64,000 nt of DNA from Spirochaetales bacterium (GCA_016936555.1 JAFGXR010000021.1:1-64000); one strand, 5' to 3'. Shown: positions 44,553 to 54,227, numbered from the stretch's first letter. Numbers and translations: made by a program. Notes: generated from the letters alone by a model not told the origin.

Positions 44553-45804
44553 AAATGTTTCATATAACAATAAAAAACTGCACATTTTTATTCGGGAAGG
44601 AGTCATCAGTCAAATTTCCGATAATCTGTCGGATTTTAACATGCCCCTGTACACTATTCTCGACGGGGATGATAATTATATTTTCCCAATGCTCCATAAC
44701 GGGCATACTCATTCCCCTATGGTTCTCTTCCGCGGTTACGGCGATGATATGGGACTGGAAAGCTGGCTGAAAAACAGGATCTGGCCAGCTGAGGCGCGGT
44801 TATCCGAAGAAGATTATTTCTGGGGTAACCGTCTCGCTCTCCTTGAGATGATAAAAAACGGAACGGGCTTTTTTAATGAAATGTATATGAATCCCCGTTC
44901 GATGGTCAGGGCCCTGGATGATCTCCCTCTGAAGGCATTGATTAATTACCCGGTTATTGACGGGATGGATGAAGATAGAGCAAAAGTGCAGATTCGGGAT
45001 TGCTCTCAGTTCATCGAAGAGACAAACTGGTCCGCCAGACTGAAAGGCGGCATTGCTCTCCATTCCGTTTATGCCAATTCGGAGTACTCTCTGAAATGGG
45101 CCGGGAAATACGCCAGAGAGAGAAAAGTCCCTCTTCATATACATCTGGCAGAGACTGAACAAGAAGTTTTTAACTGCCGTAGGAATCATCGTGGACGGAG
45201 TCCCGTCGAATATCTCGATTCTCTTGATTTCTTTAAAGACAACAGAGTATACGCCGCCCATAGCCTCTGGATGAATGAGAGGGATATGGAAATCATGGGT
45301 GACAACGATGTGGTAGCTGTACATAATCCCGTCTCGAATATGAAGGTGGCCGCAGGGGCATTCTTCCCCTATGAAAAACTGAAGGATAAGGGTATTCCCA
45401 TAGTTATCGGCTCCGACGGCGCCGCTTCCAATAACAATCTGGATCTGCTGGAAGAAATGAAAATAGCGGCTCTTATGCAGAAGCACCATTCCGGGAATCC
45501 AGGCCTGATGACAGCGGAAGAAGCATTTTCTCTGGGCTCCGGTGATATACCGGCCGGGATTTTCGGTACAGGAACCGGCAGGATTGAAGTCGGATCGGAC
45601 GCCGATTTTATAATTATAAACAGAAAATCCCCTTCCATGGTCCCCTCTTTCAACAGGACTTCAAACCTCGTGTATTCCGCTTCGGGAAGCGATGTGCTTC
45701 ATCTGATCTGCGGAGGAAAAGTCCTTATGGAAAATAGAGTGGTCGAAGGTGAGGACGTCATCCTTTCAAATGCCCGAGCCAGAGCAGAAGCTTTATTGAC
45801 TTAA
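44536..45804 (+). CDS. Amidohydrolase, MTA/SAH deaminase-like
   Basis: A 422-residue amidohydrolase resembling 5-methylthioadenosine/S-adenosylhomocysteine deaminases. [19 protein letters not shown] (HxH), [22 protein letters not shown] (canonical HxHxxE), YAAHSLWM and [19 protein letters not shown] (metal Asp) are intact, so it should be active on an adenine-type or related base. It is homologous to the amidohydrolase of the nucleoside operon at 30757-32052. ATG 44536 is chosen because [10 protein letters not shown] begins the usual N-terminal strand. It overlaps the chemoreceptor gene by 17 bp, and its stop shares TTAA with the convergent HDOD gene. Confidence 0.85.
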   Translation: MDLLIKNVSYNNKKLHIFIREGVISQISDNLSDFNMPLYTILDGDDNYIFPMLHNGHTHSPMVLFRGYGDDMGLESWLKNRIWPAEARLSEEDYFWGNRLALLEMIKNGTGFFNEMYMNPRSMVRALDDLPLKALINYPVIDGMDEDRAKVQIRDCSQFIEETNWSARLKGGIALHSVYANSEYSLKWAGKYARERKVPLHIHLAETEQEVFNCRRNHRGRSPVEYLDSLDFFKDNRVYAAHSLWMNERDMEIMGDNDVVAVHNPVSNMKVAAGAFFPYEKLKDKGIPIVIGSDGAASNNNLDLLEEMKIAALMQKHHSGNPGLMTAEEAFSLGSGDIPAGIFGTGTGRIEVGSDADFIIINRKSPSMVPSFNRTSNLVYSASGSDVLHLICGGKVLMENRVVEGEDVILSNARARAEALLT

Positions 45805-47114
45805 TCAAGTACTTTGTTTTCTTCGAACAGGCTATTTAAATGCTGGAATTTTTTGATGAATTCTTCAGGTGAAAAGAGGTTATGGCTTTTCAGCACTTTG
45901 GCATTAATGGAATCGACTTCCAGTTCTCCATTCTCAAAGGAGACGAGAGCATCAGCCAGATAGACGACATCATTTAAATTTCTGATACTTTCCGGCGCTG
46001 ATTCAGGTTCGTGATGAAAGCGCATAACGAGTTTCAAAGAATCGGGGAGATTCCATTTCTCGGCCATAAGATATCCGGTTTCACAATGTCTTATACCTGT
46101 CAGGGCATCTTCTATATCACTCAGAAAAATCTTATACCGGGAACAGAAGGGAATCAATTCCTCATTGTTATCATCGAAAATAGTCGTTATGGGAAATTTG
46201 CCTATATCGTGAAGGAGCGCTGCTGTGTATATGCTGTCCGTATGGGCTATTTTCACATTCAGAATATGAGCGATATGACAGGCATAAAAAGCGCTTTTAT
46301 AGGAGTTGTGCCAGAACTCGTCCAGGTTTTTATCGGAAAAGGAAAGAACGTTGCGGATAGCCAGCGTTATCATAAGATTGTAAAGTTCTCTTAAGCCGAG
46401 ATATTTGAGCGCCGATTGAATATCCTCGATTCTCGAACTGAGCATATAGGCTCCTGAATTTACAATTTTCAGAATATCCATTGTCAGAGCGGGATCCGTT
46501 CCAACCTGACGGGCGATGGCATTCATATCAAAAGAGCCGGAATGAAGCATCTCTTCAAGCTTCAGAAGATTCTCTTTGAGAGGAGGCAGAGCTTCGATGG
46601 ACTCGATTACAGTCTCTCTTATCTCATTCCAGTTGTCCTCAGATAGCTTGGAATCGGGAATATCCAGCTCCAGTTTATTTGAGGAATAGGTGATATTGTC
46701 CGGCTCAATCTGCTTGATTTCAAAAAGCTTTTTCAGGAACTGGATATCGGAATAGTAGGCCTGTCTGGGCATTTCATCATTCAGATCGTTGATGAATTCA
46801 ATAAATTCTCTTTTATTGATTATCTGATTCAGATAGTCTGATAAAATCTGTATGCCGAATGATCTCTCTTTTTTTATAAACCTTATGCTGCATTGTTCAA
46901 GGTTACAGCTCTCGATAGCAAAATGAAGCAGTCCTCTGGTTATAAGACTGAAATAATCGAACCATACCTCCATTTTGTAGAACTGAAGTGTATAGAGGAT
47001 TAGCTGGTCCATATTCTTAAATGTGTTTTTTTCCAGATTCGCCACTTTGACCGATATTTTATTATTTCGGTCCAGCATCGAATGCACGCGCTTAAGATTG
47101 CCGGTACTGTTCAT
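45801..47114 (-). CDS. HDOD domain protein
   Basis: A 437-residue cytoplasmic protein. Residues 1-165 are unrecognised. An HDOD domain follows (about 172-370): LPPLKENLLKLEEML, IARQVGTDPALTMDILKIVNSGAYM, and AALLHDIGKFPI. HDOD proteins are related to HD phosphohydrolases but usually lack full metal sites, and act in signalling, often near chemotaxis or cyclic di-GMP genes. GAGGCGAA precedes the ATG. The 199-bp upstream stretch 47115-47313 is very AT-rich and shows no gene; it probably holds the promoter. Confidence 0.85.
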   Translation of the reverse strand: MNSTGNLKRVHSMLDRNNKISVKVANLEKNTFKNMDQLILYTLQFYKMEVWFDYFSLITRGLLHFAIESCNLEQCSIRFIKKERSFGIQILSDYLNQIINKREFIEFINDLNDEMPRQAYYSDIQFLKKLFEIKQIEPDNITYSSNKLELDIPDSKLSEDNWNEIRETVIESIEALPPLKENLLKLEEMLHSGSFDMNAIARQVGTDPALTMDILKIVNSGAYMLSSRIEDIQSALKYLGLRELYNLMITLAIRNVLSFSDKNLDEFWHNSYKSAFYACHIAHILNVKIAHTDSIYTAALLHDIGKFPITTIFDDNNEELIPFCSRYKIFLSDIEDALTGIRHCETGYLMAEKWNLPDSLKLVMRFHHEPESAPESIRNLNDVVYLADALVSFENGELEVDSINAKVLKSHNLFSPEEFIKKFQHLNSLFEENKVLD

Positions 47115-47313
47115 TTCGCCTCATAGTCAAATTGATTATCGGAAAAAGAGTAAATAATCTTCTCGATAAAGTCTCGTGACTTGTTTATTTTATTTAATTT
47201 TAAAAATATTTTGAATCCAAATTGTTATTACATGTTAAATAATATTTCAAAATTTAGCTTCGAAAATATATCAGCTGAATAAAAAAAAGTCGAGAACCGG
47301 AATGGAAAAATCA

Positions 47314-48714
47314 TCATATCCGTATAGTTTCCCATTTCTTCGAAAAGTATCCTCCGATAAGGATCAAAGCGTGAAACAACTGGTATAACCCGAAGGAAAA
47401 CCAGGCTCCGTAAATGCCGAACCCCAGAACTTCAGTAGCCAGCCATGTACTGGTGAAAATGAACAGGATATTTGTCAGAGCCTCGGAAAAAAGTACAAAC
47501 TTGGCCCAGCCGAGGTTTTGAAAAATTATTTCCAGAGAGAATCCCATTACTTCGGCGAAGAAGAAGAAAGCGAAAAACCGCAGAGCTTTCATCCCCGTTT
47601 CAATTGTAGCGCTGTCGGTCGTGTAGATGGAAACAATGAAATCGGGGAAAGTCAGGACCAGTATGAGTATGAAGACTCCCACAACAGCCGCGATCTTCTC
47701 CATTGACACGATTATCCTGTTCGCCTCTTCCCTGTTATCGGTGCCCATGGCGTTTCCCGCCAGAATCGAGGCTCCCCTTGCAAAACCGCCTACAATGGTT
47801 TTATTGATGCGGTACATGGAAAAGACTATATGAGTTGAGGCCAGATAGACAGTCCCGATGCCTCCGACCATTGACTCGTATAAGAGAAAAATCGCGAAGG
47901 CTCCGCCGTTCTGAATCGCCGCAGGATAGGATAGTTTTACGATTCTTCCAATAAGAGTTCTGTTCAACCCGGTAAAATGAAAAACTTTGTAGGATTTCGC
48001 CTGTTCCGACTTAAGAATATAGGCGATCAGGATCAGAACGGCTGAACCGTTCGCTATTAGAGTTCCCAGTGCAGCCCCGCGGATTCCCATTGCCGGAAAA
48101 CCGAGTTTTCCGAAAATCAGAACATAATTGAGTCCTATATTGAGAAGGTTGGGTACCAGCGTGGTATACATAACTATTTTAGTGCTTCTAATACCGCTCA
48201 GAAAGCCGGTAAAAGCGCTGGCAACTCCGATTACGGGAAAAACGAACCGCATAACTGACAGATAGCCGAGAGCATAGGGGAGCAGGGATTTATCGGTGAT
48301 AAGCCGGGAAAGAACGGGCGGTGCTGCTGCTACGGCCAGAATACCGATCAGTCCGAGAGACAAACCGGTTACGATACCGTTATCGAGGACTTCGCCTGTA
48401 TGTTCTCTGTTTTTTTCATTATTTTTATCGGTACTTGTCTGAAAGCCGTATCGCCTCGCCGTAAGCGCCTGTACGCCGATGGAAACTGGCCAGACCAGAA
48501 CGGCCAGAACATAGAAAAACAGGCTGGACATGGAAATAGCGGCAAGCTGCTCAACACCAAGTCGGCCCACCATGGCCGTATCGGCCAGATTCATAAGGTA
48601 ATGGGACATCTGGCTGGCGAGAAGCGGAAGTCCGGTAATCAATATTTTTTTAACTGTATTGCCATTCATCTGTCCGATTATAATCGGATTATACAATCTA
48701 AACAATCTGTTCAT
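47314..48714 (-). CDS. MATE family efflux transporter
   Basis: A 466-residue integral membrane protein with about twelve helices in two homologous halves, typical of the DinF/NorM group. ILITGLPLLASQMSHYLMNLADTAMVGRLG at the N-terminus is the family hallmark (about 25-53), and the second half begins at KLSYPAAIQNGGAFAIFLLYE. It exports organic compounds in exchange for Na+ or H+. ATG 48714 and an in-frame ATG at 48669 are both possible, neither with a strong ribosome-binding site. It is divergent from a two-component system that may regulate it. Confidence 0.92.
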   Translation of the reverse strand: MNRLFRLYNPIIIGQMNGNTVKKILITGLPLLASQMSHYLMNLADTAMVGRLGVEQLAAISMSSLFFYVLAVLVWPVSIGVQALTARRYGFQTSTDKNNEKNREHTGEVLDNGIVTGLSLGLIGILAVAAAPPVLSRLITDKSLLPYALGYLSVMRFVFPVIGVASAFTGFLSGIRSTKIVMYTTLVPNLLNIGLNYVLIFGKLGFPAMGIRGAALGTLIANGSAVLILIAYILKSEQAKSYKVFHFTGLNRTLIGRIVKLSYPAAIQNGGAFAIFLLYESMVGGIGTVYLASTHIVFSMYRINKTIVGGFARGASILAGNAMGTDNREEANRIIVSMEKIAAVVGVFILILVLTFPDFIVSIYTTDSATIETGMKALRFFAFFFFAEVMGFSLEIIFQNLGWAKFVLFSEALTNILFIFTSTWLATEVLGFGIYGAWFSFGLYQLFHALILIGGYFSKKWETIRI

Positions 48715-48871
48715 AATGTTTTAATGTCCGGTTTATAGGCAATTGTGCCCCGCCGGCTTATTCTTGTAATATGGATGACAACAATGACCTGGACCCGTTT
48801 CTTTTTTTTGCCTTCGTTCTCGGGATTCTGACTGTTGATGCGGAGAATAAAGAAAAGACAGAGGTGAATGA

Positions 48872-49576
48872 ATGCACGCAAGAGTTCTGATTATCGAAGA
48901 CGAAGAGGATATCGCAAGGCTGATCGCCATGTATCTCAAAAGAGAGGGAATCGATTCCGACTGGTGTGAAACCGGGGAAGAAGGGCTTCAGCAGCTAAGC
49001 GGACGTTTATACGATATGCTTGTTCTCGATATAAATCTGCCGGGGATAGACGGGTTTGAAACTCTTCAGAAAATACGGAAAGATAACAATATTCCGGTTC
49101 TCATATTATCCGCCCGGAGGGAGGATGCCGATATGCTTATCGGTTTCGGCGGCGGCGCTGATGATTATGTGACGAAGCCTTTCAGCCCCGGGGTTCTGAC
49201 TGCAAGAATCAGAGCGCATCTGAACAGAATCGCCGCTGAGAACAGCAGCCGGGAGACGCTTTTCCAGTTCGGCGAAATCATTTTCGATCCCGCTCATTAC
49301 ATATTGAAGAAAGGTGACGAGAGAATCGATCTGTCGAGGCGTGAAATGGATCTTCTGTTATTTCTGACGAAAAACAGAGGAAAGGTCTTTTCCAAGGAGG
49401 AGATCTATAAAGAGGTCTGGGGGAATGAATATGGCGATATTTCCACCGTGACTGTTCATATGCAGCGTTTGAGAAAGAAAATTGAAATTAACCCCGCGGA
49501 ACCTCAGTTCCTTATGACAAAGTACGGTTACGGCTATTATCTCTCCGGGGAAGGGGAACATGAAGCAGTCCTTTAA
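48872..49576 (+). CDS. OmpR-family response regulator
   Basis: A 234-residue response regulator. The receiver has acidic residues E9/D10 and phospho-acceptor D53 in MLVLDINLPG, with LSAR and VTKPF in the expected places. The winged-helix domain starts near 135, with the DNA-contacting STVTVHMQRLRKKIE and a C-terminal TKYGYGYYL hairpin. AGAGGTGA lies before the ATG. It overlaps the histidine kinase gene by 17 bp, so the pair is co-translated. The target is unknown; the divergent MATE gene is the obvious candidate. Confidence 0.93.
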   Translation: MHARVLIIEDEEDIARLIAMYLKREGIDSDWCETGEEGLQQLSGRLYDMLVLDINLPGIDGFETLQKIRKDNNIPVLILSARREDADMLIGFGGGADDYVTKPFSPGVLTARIRAHLNRIAAENSSRETLFQFGEIIFDPAHYILKKGDERIDLSRREMDLLLFLTKNRGKVFSKEEIYKEVWGNEYGDISTVTVHMQRLRKKIEINPAEPQFLMTKYGYGYYLSGEGEHEAVL

Positions 49577-50891
49577 TCTGAAAACAATGTTTACGCTCTT
49601 TCTGGCCGCTCCCTTTATCGTTCTGATCGTGATGATTTTCATTTTTATGGGAATTGCCGGGAGCCGGAACGGCAAATTCGGATCCCTGGAAGCCCCGAAA
49701 TACCTGTTGATACCCCTTACATATATTATCGAGCATGACTATAATCCCCCGGGGGATCCCAAGGGTGTTATCATGGTTCTAGACAGCTCGGGAAAAGTCG
49801 TTTACTCCCAGATCGATCTCGCAGGCGGTACGGATCGTGAAGATACGGCGGGAATGCTCGCTCAAATTGTTCTGAAAGGATCGACCAATATGAGCATCTC
49901 TCACTATAAATATGAAGATGAGCCTTATTTCTGTTTTTTTGACAACGCCATGTTTCCGGCAATATATAAACAGCAGATGCGCATCGGCATTTCGCTTTTT
50001 ATTATTATCATATCCTGTCTCGGGTTGATTTTCGGCCAGATTTCCACCGTCATCATCAACAGTTCCATAAGAAAACTGATTGAAGCATCGGACCGTATTG
50101 CCGATGGCAATCTCGAGGAAAGTATTAATCTCAAATACGACAACGAGCTTGTTCACGTAGCAAACGCCATAGACCGGATGAGGGTGGAGCTGAAGGAAAA
50201 GCGGAACGTGGAACAGCGTTTTGTCATGTCGGTCACTCATGATCTGAAAACGCCGCTTACATCGATCAACGGATATCTGGAAGCTCTTTCCGACGGATTG
50301 ATTACTGAAACGGAAGAAGTGGCATCAACGGTTGAACTCATGCAGAAAAAGGCGGCATTGCTCGACAGCCGGATCAATGAACTTCTGGAATACAGCAGAA
50401 GCAGAACGGCAGGATGGCGGGAGAACTGGAAGGACATATCCATGGCAACGTGGTTGAGGGATATTTCCACCATGTTCCGCAATGACGCCGATCTATGCGG
50501 AAGAAAATATCTCGAAGAGATCAATATAGATGAAAACACTGTTCTGAAAGGTGATGACAAGCTTCTCTCAAGGGCACTTGAGAATCTCTTTGATAACGCC
50601 TGCCGGTATACAGAGCCGGGGGATTATATCATATTTTCAGCCGGACAGAGAGAGGGGAAAGACCACAGTGAAATCGAAATTGTTTTCGAGGATTCCGGTT
50701 CGGGAATCAGTGAGGAGAATCTTGATAAAATATTTGAACTTTTCTACAGGAATGACCGGGGCCGCAACAGCAGGGGTATGGGAATAGGATTGGCTTCTGT
50801 CCAGACCATAATCAACGATCACGGCGGAACGATTAAATGTACAAACAGCGAATCGGGCGGCGCCAGATTCACTGTCGTACTGGAAGTCTGA
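49560..50891 (+). CDS. Sensor histidine kinase
   Basis: A 443-residue membrane kinase. TM1 (about 12-32), a short extracytoplasmic domain, TM2 (about 140-162), HAMP (about 163-215), HisKA with FVMSVTHDLKTPLTSINGYLEAL (phospho-acceptor H227) and an HATPase domain with ALENLFDNACRYT, VFEDSGSGIS and RGMGIGLASVQTI. All catalytic boxes are intact. It pairs with the preceding regulator. GGGGAAGGGG inside that gene provides the ribosome-binding site. The signal is unknown; a small sensor loop suggests envelope or membrane-proximal sensing. Confidence 0.93.
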   Translation: MKQSFNLKTMFTLFLAAPFIVLIVMIFIFMGIAGSRNGKFGSLEAPKYLLIPLTYIIEHDYNPPGDPKGVIMVLDSSGKVVYSQIDLAGGTDREDTAGMLAQIVLKGSTNMSISHYKYEDEPYFCFFDNAMFPAIYKQQMRIGISLFIIIISCLGLIFGQISTVIINSSIRKLIEASDRIADGNLEESINLKYDNELVHVANAIDRMRVELKEKRNVEQRFVMSVTHDLKTPLTSINGYLEALSDGLITETEEVASTVELMQKKAALLDSRINELLEYSRSRTAGWRENWKDISMATWLRDISTMFRNDADLCGRKYLEEINIDENTVLKGDDKLLSRALENLFDNACRYTEPGDYIIFSAGQREGKDHSEIEIVFEDSGSGISEENLDKIFELFYRNDRGRNSRGMGIGLASVQTIINDHGGTIKCTNSESGGARFTVVLEV

Positions 50892-50897
50892 TAATGT

Positions 50898-52409
50898 TTA
50901 TAAGAGCTGCTCTTTCGCCATTTCGCCGATAGTGCGGAAATCCGCTTTTCCGCTCCCCATCTTGGGGAACTCATCTATGACCAGAAACTTCTTAGGTATG
51001 GCGATAGGGGGCAGTTTATCGGCCAGATCTCTGATGAGTTTCTCCTTGTCCACTTCGTGAGTCAGCACACAGACTAAAGAGGCTCCTTTTATATTATCGG
51101 GGACATCGACGACACAGCATTCGATATCCTCGTGAAGAACATCTTCAATAATCATCTCCGTCTTGACCAGAGAGACCATTTCCCCGCCGATTTTGACAAA
51201 GCGCTTCAATCGACCTTTATGCCAGAGGAACCCGTCATCATCGAGTAACCCGATATCTCCGGTGAAATACCATCCGTCGTTAATGGCTTCTTTCGTCTGC
51301 GCCTCGTCTAGATAGCCTTTCATAACCAGATCGCCTCTGACCATGATTTTACCTTCTTCTCCGACGGGAACCTCTTCTCCGCTCGCTATATCGATAATCC
51401 TCACCTCACAGCTGGGATAGGGAAGACCGACACTGCCCGGTTTGTTCCAGTTTCTCCGGTTTACGCTGATGACAGGACTTGTTTCAGTCGCTCCGTAACC
51501 TTCCACGATTTCGATATTGTGTTTTTCCCTGTATCCCTCTCTCAGCCAGTCAGGCGTTTTATCCGCACCGGCTACGATGAGAGTCAGCTTTTCGAAATCA
51601 CCGGGTTTTGATTCTCTCAGATATCCCGAAAGAAAAATCGGTGTCGAAGCGATGGCTGTACAGCCTTCCCGCTTCATAATAGAAACGACGGTTTTGTATT
51701 CCAGAGGGTTCGCATAGGTAACCGCCGTAAAACCATGGGTCAGAGGCAGCCAGAAGTTGGTCTGCAAACCGAAGATATGGAACAACGGCAGACCTGAAAA
51801 CATAACGTCATTCTCGTTCAGTTCAAGTACATTGTAGGAATCGATAGCATTTGACCCGATATTTTTATGGGACAGCTGAACGGCTTTGGGATCTTTCTCG
51901 CTGCCGCTTGTAAAAAGGATTGCCGCTGTATCATCAATATCAGCAGCAGGAAGGCTTTTTATAATGGATGAAGCAGGCAGCTTGGTTTTCAGCGCCGCTC
52001 CGACTTTGTCGAGAGCCGTCACAGATTCCATGATATCTTCGATAAGAATCATGCCTTCGATGACCGGGCACTTAATTTTCTCCAGAAGTGCTTTTGACGT
52101 GATAATGGTCGTAAAACCGCATGTCCTCTGAGCATAACGGCAATTCTCTTCGGCACCGGTGGAATAGTTGATCATAACGGGAATTTTCCCGGCCATAAGC
52201 GTTCCGATGGAGGAGAGCATGGCTCCCGCAGAGGTGGGAATCATAATACCAAGATATTTGTCTTCGTACTTCCTGAACTTTTTTGACAGTATCAGAGAGG
52301 CGATCAGAGCTCTATCGAACGATATCGTGGCTCCGGTCATTCTATCTTTTATAGCTGTTCTGCTTTTATTTTTTTTTGCGGTCTCGATAAACTGGTAGTG
52401 AAGAATCAC
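50898..52409 (-). CDS. AMP-binding acyl-CoA/acyl-ACP synthetase (Aas-like)
   Basis: A 503-residue ANL-superfamily enzyme that adenylates a carboxylic acid and transfers it to a thiol. LFTSGSEKDPKAVQLSHKN (P-loop), VEGYGATETSP, YFTGDIGLLD and the hinge KRFVKIGGEMVSL match the synthetase half of Aas-type proteins. The C-terminal catalytic Lys is in FPKMGSGKADF. No acyltransferase domain is attached. The start is GTG 52409, with AAGGAG seven bases upstream. It is divergent from the 2-oxoacid oxidoreductase operon and may activate fatty or branched-chain acids, but the substrate is not determined by sequence. Confidence 0.87.
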   Translation of the reverse strand: MILHYQFIETAKKNKSRTAIKDRMTGATISFDRALIASLILSKKFRKYEDKYLGIMIPTSAGAMLSSIGTLMAGKIPVMINYSTGAEENCRYAQRTCGFTTIITSKALLEKIKCPVIEGMILIEDIMESVTALDKVGAALKTKLPASSIIKSLPAADIDDTAAILFTSGSEKDPKAVQLSHKNIGSNAIDSYNVLELNENDVMFSGLPLFHIFGLQTNFWLPLTHGFTAVTYANPLEYKTVVSIMKREGCTAIASTPIFLSGYLRESKPGDFEKLTLIVAGADKTPDWLREGYREKHNIEIVEGYGATETSPVISVNRRNWNKPGSVGLPYPSCEVRIIDIASGEEVPVGEEGKIMVRGDLVMKGYLDEAQTKEAINDGWYFTGDIGLLDDDGFLWHKGRLKRFVKIGGEMVSLVKTEMIIEDVLHEDIECCVVDVPDNIKGASLVCVLTHEVDKEKLIRDLADKLPPIAIPKKFLVIDEFPKMGSGKADFRTIGEMAKEQLL

Positions 52410-52475
52410 AGTTTACTCCTTCTATATAGTAAAATTTGAAAATTTATACGAGTTGTGATTCATTATATTCTATTC

Positions 52476-52497
52476 TTACAGAATTTAAAATCTGTAA
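52476..52497. promoter_or_regulatory. 22-bp palindrome in the divergent iorA promoter region
   Basis: TTACAGA (52476-52482) and TCTGTAA (52491-52497) are exact inverted halves around A-TTTAAA-A, itself palindromic in the centre. Only the A/A pair breaks full symmetry. It lies about 40 bases upstream of the -35 box of iorA and about 67 bases from the GTG of the divergent synthetase gene. This is a good candidate operator for a dimeric regulator of one or both operons. Confidence 0.6.
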
Positions 52498-52533
52498 ATA
52501 AAAAAATCGGCTAAAAAACCATCATAAAATATT

Positions 52534-52581
52534 TTGACTAAAAATCAAATTAATTGTATATAATCAAATATAGTCTATAAT
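52534..52581 (+). promoter_or_regulatory. Tandem promoters of the iorAB-ptb-buk-aminotransferase operon
   Basis: TTGACT (52534-52539) with TATATA at 52557-52562 (17-base spacer), overlapping TATAAT at 52559-52564, forms a strong candidate. A second TATAAT at 52576-52581 with TTGTAT 16 bases upstream forms another. The region is strongly AT-rich. The leader to the iorA ATG is 30-50 bases and carries AGAGGTCTGAT as ribosome-binding site. Confidence 0.6.
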
Positions 52582-52618
52582 AAAAGACGATAGAGTTAAA
52601 AAAATAAAGAGGTCTGAT

Positions 52619-54220
52619 ATGAGTGAATTGGTATTGCTGGGAGATGAGGCTGTTGCTCAGGGCGCTATAGATGCCGGATTGTCCATCGCCTACGGTTATC
52701 CCGGAACCCCCTCCACTGAAATTGTCGAATATCTGCAGGACTGGAAACGGAAAGAGGATAATTCCCTGATCGCTTCGTGGTGTTCCAATGAGAAAACAGC
52801 TTACGAAGCGGCTGTAGCTGTCTCCATGATGGGGAAAAGGGCGCTTGTCACAATGAAGCATGTCGGGCTCAATGTCGCCGCCGATGCTTTTATGAATTCA
52901 ATAGGATACACCATTCACGGCGGGCTGGTACTGGCTGTCGCCGATGATCCGGGCATGCATTCATCGCAGAATGAACAGGATTCCCGCTATTATGCCGATT
53001 TTGCCAGAACGATTTGTCTCGAACCGAGAAATCAGCAGGAAGCCTATGAGATGACCAGGGACGCTTTCGAATTATCGGAAAAACTCCATTTGCCTGTTCT
53101 TCTGAAACTGACCACGCGAATTTCACATTCGAGAGCTGTCATCAAGCGGGGAGACGTAAGGCCCAAAAACGAATTCAATCCTTCAAAGGACAGGTCTCAC
53201 TGGACAAATCTTCCCTTTCTGAGCCGTCAGAATTATGAAGATCTGTGGCAGCAGCGTCCTGTTCTGGCAGAAATCTCTGAAAGCAGTGATTACAATCCGC
53301 TCTCTATAAACGACAGGAATAAAGAGGTCGCTGTAATTACGACAGGTCTGGCATACAATTATTACAAAGAAGCCGAAAAAGAGCTGGAAAATAAACCTTC
53401 TCATCTTCATATCAGCTTTTATCCCATGCCTGAGGATAAAATCCGCAAACTGGCGGGAAGCGCTGCAAGAATCATCGTTATTGAAGAGGGATATCCCTTC
53501 GTCGAGAGATTTCTCAAGGGAATCCTTCCTCAGGCGGTTCAGGTTGACGGAAAACTCAACGATGTCATACCGCACCTCGGTGAAATCACGCCCGATATAT
53601 GCCGGAAAGCCATGGGACTGGCATCGTTCGAAAAAGCTGAAGTCAAAGCTTTCGATATGCCGGGCCGCCCGCCGCAGCTCTGCAAAGGCTGTCCTCACAC
53701 AGACAGTTACAAAGCCCTGAACGAGGTTATGGCGGAATATGAAAACCCAGTGGTGACATCGGATATCGGCTGTTATACCCTGGGATATTTCGCACCCCAC
53801 AATGCTATTCACAGCTGTCTCGATATGGGCGCTGCCGTAACCATGGCCAGAGGCGCCGCCGAAGCCGGTGCTCATCCGGCCGTCGGCGTCATCGGGGACA
53901 GTACTTTTATGCATACGGGAATCCAGGGACTGGTCGATATGCTGTCCGCCGGAAACAGAGTCACGCTCATGATTCTCGACAACAGCATTACCGCAATGAC
54001 CGGTATGCAGAGAACCATAGTCGAATCATCGGGAATTCCAGAGATAGTCAAGGGCTGCGGGGTCGATCCAGCTCATGTGAGAACAATTGTTCCTCTTCCG
54101 AAATATCACGAGGAAAATGTCAAAGTGATCCGCGAGGAAGTGGAATATGACGGTGTTTCGGTGATTATCGCGCAGAGAGCCTGCATTCACGTAGTTAAAG
54201 CTAAATACGCTAAGGGGTAA
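52619..54220 (+). CDS. iorA: Indolepyruvate-type 2-oxoacid:ferredoxin oxidoreductase, alpha subunit (no ferredoxin domain)
   Basis: Oxidatively decarboxylates 2-oxo acids to acyl-CoA, passing electrons to ferredoxin, with thiamine diphosphate. The 533-residue subunit has the transketolase-like N-terminal part (LLGDEAVAQGAIDAGLSIAYGYPGTPSTEI) and the thiamine-binding C-terminal part (QLCKGCPHTDSY, GDSTFMHTGIQGL, LDNSITAMTG). It stops after IIAQRACIHVVKAKYAKG, whereas most IorA proteins continue with a two-[4Fe-4S] ferredoxin domain to over 600 residues. Electron transfer must therefore use a separate protein. It is first gene of the operon. Confidence 0.9.
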   Translation: MSELVLLGDEAVAQGAIDAGLSIAYGYPGTPSTEIVEYLQDWKRKEDNSLIASWCSNEKTAYEAAVAVSMMGKRALVTMKHVGLNVAADAFMNSIGYTIHGGLVLAVADDPGMHSSQNEQDSRYYADFARTICLEPRNQQEAYEMTRDAFELSEKLHLPVLLKLTTRISHSRAVIKRGDVRPKNEFNPSKDRSHWTNLPFLSRQNYEDLWQQRPVLAEISESSDYNPLSINDRNKEVAVITTGLAYNYYKEAEKELENKPSHLHISFYPMPEDKIRKLAGSAARIIVIEEGYPFVERFLKGILPQAVQVDGKLNDVIPHLGEITPDICRKAMGLASFEKAEVKAFDMPGRPPQLCKGCPHTDSYKALNEVMAEYENPVVTSDIGCYTLGYFAPHNAIHSCLDMGAAVTMARGAAEAGAHPAVGVIGDSTFMHTGIQGLVDMLSAGNRVTLMILDNSITAMTGMQRTIVESSGIPEIVKGCGVDPAHVRTIVPLPKYHEENVKVIREEVEYDGVSVIIAQRACIHVVKAKYAKG

Positions 54221-54227
54221 TTTAAAA

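Noticed and set aside
44800-45489. Minus-strand 229-residue frame
   Set aside because: Antisense to the MTA/SAH deaminase-like gene, which shows intact metal-binding motifs on the plus strand.
53183-53914. Minus-strand 243-residue frame inside iorA
   Set aside because: Shadow of iorA; the plus-strand frame has the thiamine-binding and LCKGCPH motifs.
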